Assembly (NCBI GenBank): GCA_964452465.1
Contig: CAYVMD010000002.1
Location: forward strand, 45,141 to 109,140
DNA length: 64,000 bases
Direction of reading: 5' to 3'
Origin: CAYVMD01 sp964452465
GTDB lineage: Bacteria > Armatimonadota > JACIXR01
The position numbers were made by a program, and so were the translations under genes. The notes beneath the pieces were generated by a model. It was not told the origin of the DNA. It did not search any database and was given only the letters and a program-made list of their open reading frames with translations. Shown piece by piece: positions 60,559-64,000 of the stretch. Within the stretch, counting starts at the first letter, position 1; the number at the start of each line of letters is the position of its first letter.

Positions 60559-61644
60559 CTAATGCTGAAATTCCACTTTGATTATTTTGAAGTGTTTCGT
60601 ATCTGGTGCGGATATGTAAACATTGCCATTGCGACTGACTCGCATTATGGTACCACCGAACAACCAACTCGAATACAACGGAAAGCCGGCTTTCTCCAAA
60701 CACACACTGCCGAAAACCTTGCCTGTTTTGGGATCATGGATGGAAATGGTCGTTGTCTCCAGCTCCCTCGAACCTTTTAGTGGTTCCTGGGTGAATTCTG
60801 TGATAAGGCAACCGTGCTTATCTATCCCTATTACACCGAAGGAGGGTTTGAAGCCTTTCTTGGTGGGGGTGGGAGGGGATAATGTTACCTGGGATAAAGG
60901 GTTACCCTTTAAATCGTATTTCTTAACCAAAATGCCATTTGAACCCTCCTGAGACAAAGGCTTACAGGGCTTTCCATTAAGGAGGTATTGGAATTCATAT
61001 CCGTAGCCAAGCCGGGCGGCCAGGAACGGATCATAAGGGTAAGGGGCATTAGACAGGATGTCTTCCAATTTATGCCCTTCTGCATCGAATACGAGCCCAT
61101 CGAAGCAAAAGCGTTCTCCCGGCATCCAGAACAAAATGAATCCGCTACCTCCCAAATGCTCGATCCAAGGTGTCCGCTCTACCACTTGGAACTCCTTTTG
61201 GAACTTCCCGGATTTATCAAACCTAAGCAAATATGGGATATCGATAGTCTTGTTTCCTTTCCGTTCCTCTCGGGAGTCAAACGCAAAGACATATTTCTCC
61301 CCTGCCGCTACATATTGCGGTCCGGATTTGAATTTGCCGAGACCGGAGTGGAACAGGAACTTGCCCTCGGTGGTATAGCAGGAGAGCCTATGGTTAACGG
61401 TATCTGCTATCCAGAGGGTCTTCTCTTGGGGGTCGATGTCGAAATCCTCGGGAGCCGATGTCCCAAATATATCTGATCCTATCTTCGCACCGAATTGGCG
61501 TTCGCCCTTTCCCCATTCGGTGAAGACTATGTACTTGGCCTTAACCTTTGCCTTGGGTAAAGCCTTGAGTGTGCCATTAGTACATATTAAACCCGCGAGT
61601 AGGATAAGGGACAAAATCAACCTCATATAAGAAGCCCTCGTCAC
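60559..61644 (-). CDS. Secreted NHL-type beta-propeller protein, copy B
   Basis: 361 residues from a GTG with AAGGAGGTAAG upstream. Signal peptide ending near SLILLAGLICTNG. Paralogue of the 16113-17249 protein: same KAKVKAKYIVFTEWGKGERQFG start, the same NHL blade (PQEKTLWIADTVNHRLSCYTTEGKFLF) and the same C-terminal 50 residues, with a divergent middle. Second member of the duplicated secreted cassette; the promoter repeat is not found directly ahead of this copy. Function unknown. Confidence 0.7.
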   Translation of the reverse strand: MTRASYMRLILSLILLAGLICTNGTLKALPKAKVKAKYIVFTEWGKGERQFGAKIGSDIFGTSAPEDFDIDPQEKTLWIADTVNHRLSCYTTEGKFLFHSGLGKFKSGPQYVAAGEKYVFAFDSREERKGNKTIDIPYLLRFDKSGKFQKEFQVVERTPWIEHLGGSGFILFWMPGERFCFDGLVFDAEGHKLEDILSNAPYPYDPFLAARLGYGYEFQYLLNGKPCKPLSQEGSNGILVKKYDLKGNPLSQVTLSPPTPTKKGFKPSFGVIGIDKHGCLITEFTQEPLKGSRELETTTISIHDPKTGKVFGSVCLEKAGFPLYSSWLFGGTIMRVSRNGNVYISAPDTKHFKIIKVEFQH

Positions 61645-61679
61645 TAAATACTTACCTCCTTCCTTCTTCCTTCTTTTCA

Positions 61680-61711
61680 GGGATCTTCCTCAGAGACCCA
61701 AGGAAGATCCC
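61680..61711. terminator. Hairpin between the P60 remnant and propeller copy B
   Basis: Perfect 10-bp inverted repeat GGGATCTTCC / GGAAGATCCC with a 12-base loop, about 27 bases past the P60 stop. No U-tract follows on the minus strand; it may instead lie in the leader of the propeller gene. Confidence 0.4.
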
Positions 61712-61737
61712 CACGGGATCTGTCAAGATATACTTAA

Positions 61738-62189
61738 TTACACACCCGGAGGCATGGCGAATTTGTCCCAGCCCCATTGGCGTTCGGCTGTTCGTTCATC
61801 TTGCCATAGGAAGGCACCATAAGATAAGAAGATAGCGACAAAGGTAACCGTATTTGGATCCGGACCATAAGTCTCCTTAACCTTAAAGAATACCAAGTCG
61901 CCGGGTACGGGATCGGTACAGTAGTAGCTGCACTTTGCTGCGCCGATGCTGTTCGTGGTATACCTATTCCAACTTTCGAATGGCAAAACTGAACGAGCCC
62001 AGAGCAGTCAAATTTATTAGGACCCTGCTGACCCCATTTATAAGGTGCGCCTTCACACAAAACGGATACTAAACGGATCTGCAGCCCTTTGCCTATCGCA
62101 CTGGTAAGACGATTGGCTTGGGTACCTCCACCAAATGCTTTTAGGGTGTAGGTCTGCACGCCTCTGTTATGTCCCATTTGTAATGACAT
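61738..62189 (-). pseudogene. NlpC/P60-like peptidase domain remnant, frameshifted
   Basis: The first part encodes a typical NlpC/P60 start, APYKWGQQGPNKFDCSGLVQFC, with the catalytic Cys, then PRTASAQQSA. One base is missing near 61920: the motif DPVPGDLVFFKVKE continues in the next frame and ends at 61738. The usual catalytic His position (xTxHVxIF) reads TVTFVAIF, so the His is lost. No signal peptide of its own; upstream the frame is shared with the Ig-like gene, separated by a TAA at 62261-62259. Reads as a decayed C-terminal domain. Confidence 0.65.
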
Positions 62190-62258
62190 GCGTTCCCGTT
62201 GCTGGATATATCTTCCATGCCAACGATTGTAGAAGAGCCTGGGTTTTGGTTTGTAATT

Positions 62259-63197
62259 TTAAGGGATGGCTTGGTCCCGGCGTGGGAGGCTCAACCGTCG
62301 CGTTAAGTCTACATAGCACTTCGGATTTTTCCTTGTGCCTTCACGATAACCCTCCCAGGGCGGACGAATGCCATCCATTGCTGTAAGAATAATGCTGATA
62401 GCTTGTGCAGATGGTTGTCCGGGTTGAGTAGCGGTGGAGGTTAGTGCTACCGCTGTATCTACTTTCCCTAAGGTAGAGGTGCTCCTGCCTTTTACGAGGG
62501 TGGTTTTGGAAGATGGGGAACAGGAAGACCCCGCTTCGACAAAGATAACGACCCACTCAGTGCTATAACCCATGGCATAAGCGTAAACATCTACTTCGCC
62601 GGGAGTTGTAGAGGAAATGAGGGTAGTCTTTGCTTCGCCCTTATCATCGGTTATGGCTTGATTGGACACAAGCGTGCCGTTAGATACACGGAACGTTACC
62701 GGAACATTAGGCACCGGATTATCTTCTGCATCCAAGACAAGGGCAATAAGCTCAAGGGAAGATGTACCATCGGCTGGGATCGCAGTCGGTGTGGAATCCA
62801 GGAAGACGCCGGGTCCTTCAGTGGGAGGGTCGAATTCCACCAGAGAACCTGGGGCAACGAACTGGATATTATAGGTATCACTACCCGCCGAACTGGTAGC
62901 TGTGACCGTTACAGTTTGGGGTGTAGCAGGCGCGGTTAGGGTGGCCTCCACTATGCCATACCAGGGGGTCACCGCTTCGGAAGGGGTTATGCTCCCCGCG
63001 CTGGTCTGAAAGTGAACCGTTACCCCTTCCAATGGAGCACCATTCGCGTCGGTCACCGTGGCGTCTAACTTGACGGTGTCTGTGCCATTAGCCTCCCCGC
63101 ACAACCGCCAAGGGTGGAGCTTCAAAGTAGCGTGAGCTGACGTGACCGGCAACAGTACAATAAGCGACACCACACACCAGAACCACATATGCCTCAT
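62259..63197 (-). CDS. Secreted bacterial Ig-like (Big_1 type) domain protein, probably truncated
   Basis: 312 residues from the ATG at 63197 (GAGGTG upstream). Signal peptide MRHMWFWCVVSLIVLLPVTSAHA is nearly the same as in the propeller protein at 19481-20542. Two Ig-like domains are clear: KLDATVTDANGAPLEGVTVHF and LIALVLDAEDNPVPNVPVTFRV. From about 62450 onward the frame becomes implausible. A Pro-rich linker (VEPPTPGPS) appears in another frame near 62285, and a TAA at 62259 separates it from the P60 remnant. Probably once one Ig-linker-P60 protein. Driven by copy 3 of the promoter repeat. Confidence 0.6.
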   Translation of the reverse strand: MRHMWFWCVVSLIVLLPVTSAHATLKLHPWRLCGEANGTDTVKLDATVTDANGAPLEGVTVHFQTSAGSITPSEAVTPWYGIVEATLTAPATPQTVTVTATSSAGSDTYNIQFVAPGSLVEFDPPTEGPGVFLDSTPTAIPADGTSSLELIALVLDAEDNPVPNVPVTFRVSNGTLVSNQAITDDKGEAKTTLISSTTPGEVDVYAYAMGYSTEWVVIFVEAGSSCSPSSKTTLVKGRSTSTLGKVDTAVALTSTATQPGQPSAQAISIILTAMDGIRPPWEGYREGTRKNPKCYVDLTRRLSLPRRDQAIP

Positions 63198-63216
63198 ACC
63201 GCACAGCACCTCTTGT

Positions 63217-63312
63217 ACTAAGGATTCGAAGCCAACCCTCTACATGAGAATTGGTCTTCAATAAAATTATAACGAAGTTTTTTTTCGGCAAGGGGGGCAA
63301 AAAATTTTCGAA
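63217..63312 (-). repeat. Promoter/leader repeat, copy 3
   Basis: Minus strand: TTGCCG (63291-63286), 14-base spacer, TATAAT (63271-63266), then the shared leader ACCAATTCTC ... CTTCGAATCCTTAG. The spacer is two bases shorter than in copies 1 and 2, which may weaken this promoter. Homology to copy 2 continues into the signal-peptide codons. Confidence 0.7.
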
Positions 63313-63602
63313 AAAATTTGCCTTGTCCTCTACGGAGATATAAAATCCAGCGAGGTGCGTGGCTTATCGGATTCTCTCGATAAAAGAAAGGCAGAACATT
63401 CCCGCCCTTTGCAGAAAGTAAACTTCTTGAGTGACAAGAAGGAAGCCCTACTCTCCTTTCCCTTTCAAGCCTGCCCTTCTTTCCCTTAACTTCTGCTTAT
63501 CTCGCTAATATCGTATGCTCTACCTTCACCCTTTTCCCCCCTGAATAAAATGCCCTCCTCTTGTTTTCAGCTCTTTCCCAGCGCCTTATGTTTTATTTAC
63601 CG
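63313..63602. other. Divergent intergenic region without a recognisable gene
   Basis: About 290 bases between the Ig-like gene and the last gene, with pyrimidine-rich stretches on the plus strand. A short TTATCG/CGATAA inverted repeat lies near 63364-63382. I see no coding frame, tRNA or repeat otherwise. Confidence 0.5.
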
Positions 63603-63603
63603 C

Positions 63604-63633
63604 TTTACAAAGGATTTTTGGGTATGCTATTAT
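63604..63633 (+). promoter_or_regulatory. Promoter of the last gene
   Basis: TTTACA (63604-63609), 18-base spacer, TATTAT (63628-63633), about 70 bases before the ATG at 63703. Confidence 0.55.
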
Positions 63634-63702
63634 TATAAAAATGTAAGCCAGAAAGGCTCATGGCGCAAGAAGTTTAATAAAAAATAAGGAGGTAGTGGGA
63701 AA

Positions 63703-64000
63703 ATGAGACATTCTCTGGGTTTAGTTTTTATTTTGGGGCTCGTCGTTGTGGGTTTGTTGGTCGGTGTTAGAGATAGCGAATCTGAGCAACCGGATTCTCA
63801 GACGAGTAAGAAAATCAAGCTGGTGACCAAAGAGGTTTCTTTAGGGAAGATACATCCCGGCGGTATTCCCGAGACCTTAGTGGTCAGTCCCGACAGCAAG
63901 CGTGTGGCGTATGGGGCAGTGCGGGGTGAAAAGCAGTTGGTTGTTGTGGACGGAAAAGAAGGGAAGGAATATGACTGGGTTGAGGATGGTACTCTCATCT
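63703..64000 (+). CDS. Exported WD40/PD40-like propeller protein (3' end outside window)
   Basis: 99 residues visible. N-terminal signal or anchor (LGLVFILGLVVVGLLVGV), a polar linker, then a propeller repeat VVSPDSKRVAYGAVRGEKQLVVVDGKEGKEYDWV of a kind seen repeated many times in large exported proteins. AAGGAGGT precedes the ATG. Function unknown. Confidence 0.75.
   Translation, partial: MRHSLGLVFILGLVVVGLLVGVRDSESEQPDSQTSKKIKLVTKEVSLGKIHPGGIPETLVVSPDSKRVAYGAVRGEKQLVVVDGKEGKEYDWVEDGTLI

Noticed and set aside
1..64000. CRISPR arrays, tRNA or rRNA genes, insertion sequences, riboswitches
   Set aside because: No regular short repeats with spacers, no cloverleaf-like or rRNA-like stretches, no transposase motifs and no recognisable riboswitch core were seen in the intergenic regions by eye.

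Overview
The window looks like chromosomal DNA of a thermophilic, diderm, saccharolytic bacterium, most likely from the Armatimonadota / Candidatus Fervidibacteria neighbourhood. This is inferred, not tested by any search. The pointers are two DUF1559 pseudopilins with the FPVFSRARE...CLSNMKQIG...YAQDWDETLP signature, many large secreted glycoside hydrolases with CBM9, DUF6067-like and GxGYxYP-like parts, a TonB-dependent receptor (so an outer membrane), an archaeal-type PEP carboxylase, and frequent TTG/GTG starts with strong GGAGGTGA ribosome sites. A run of 10 N at 29552-29561 shows that the sequence is a scaffold.

Layout. 0-3.4 kb (minus): argG-argH-pilT, a tightly coupled operon with a clear promoter. 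3.6-5.6 kb: a TonB receptor behind an operator-like palindrome, ended by a two-way terminator. 5.6-11.1 kb (minus): archaeal-type PEP carboxylase, a DedA membrane protein and a large GH-A hydrolase. 11.2-16.1 kb (plus): a CBM9-bearing glycosidase-like protein and a sialate O-acetylesterase. 16.1-20.7 kb (minus): secreted beta-propeller proteins and a NlpC/P60-like domain. 20.7-23.2 kb (minus): phosphodiesterase, Gfo/Idh/MocA dehydrogenase and sugar isomerase/epimerase. 23.3-32.1 kb: more secreted hydrolases, one cut by the scaffold gap. 32.3-34.3 kb: two tandem DUF1559 pseudopilins, each with its own near-identical terminator. 34.6-46.0 kb (plus): one long co-directional run, ftsK-rimO-thioredoxin-nrdG2-winged-helix protein-gltX-O-antigen ligase/TPR-DNA methyltransferase-HhH-GPD glycosylase (the last split by a frameshift). 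46.0-54.4 kb: GH127-like arabinofuranosidase, GxGYxYP protein, cupin and an (alpha/alpha)6-type secreted protein with a malectin-like tail. 54.4-60.4 kb (minus): a five-gene operon whose genes all overlap, encoding DhnA-type aldolase, GH38 alpha-mannosidase, sugar-isomerase-like cupin, creatininase-family protein and FGGY kinase. 60.5-63.3 kb (minus): a second, decayed copy of the 16-20 kb secreted cassette. From 63.7 kb a propeller-type protein runs off the end.

How it fits together. The secreted hydrolases would cut complex polysaccharide outside the cell or in the periplasm. The TonB receptor may import products. The intracellular isomerase, dehydrogenase, kinase and aldolase sets would feed sugars into central metabolism. 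The most unusual parts are (1) a beta-class methyltransferase translationally overlapped with a [4Fe-4S] HhH-GPD DNA glycosylase, a possible glycosylase-based restriction or repair pair; (2) three copies of a ~100-bp promoter/leader driving secreted genes, with one signal peptide joined to different ectodomains followed by NlpC/P60 domains in broken frames; (3) the aldolase/mannosidase/isomerase/creatininase/kinase operon; and (4) a ~590-residue protein of apparent tandem winged helices of unknown function. I saw no tRNA, rRNA, CRISPR array or transposase.
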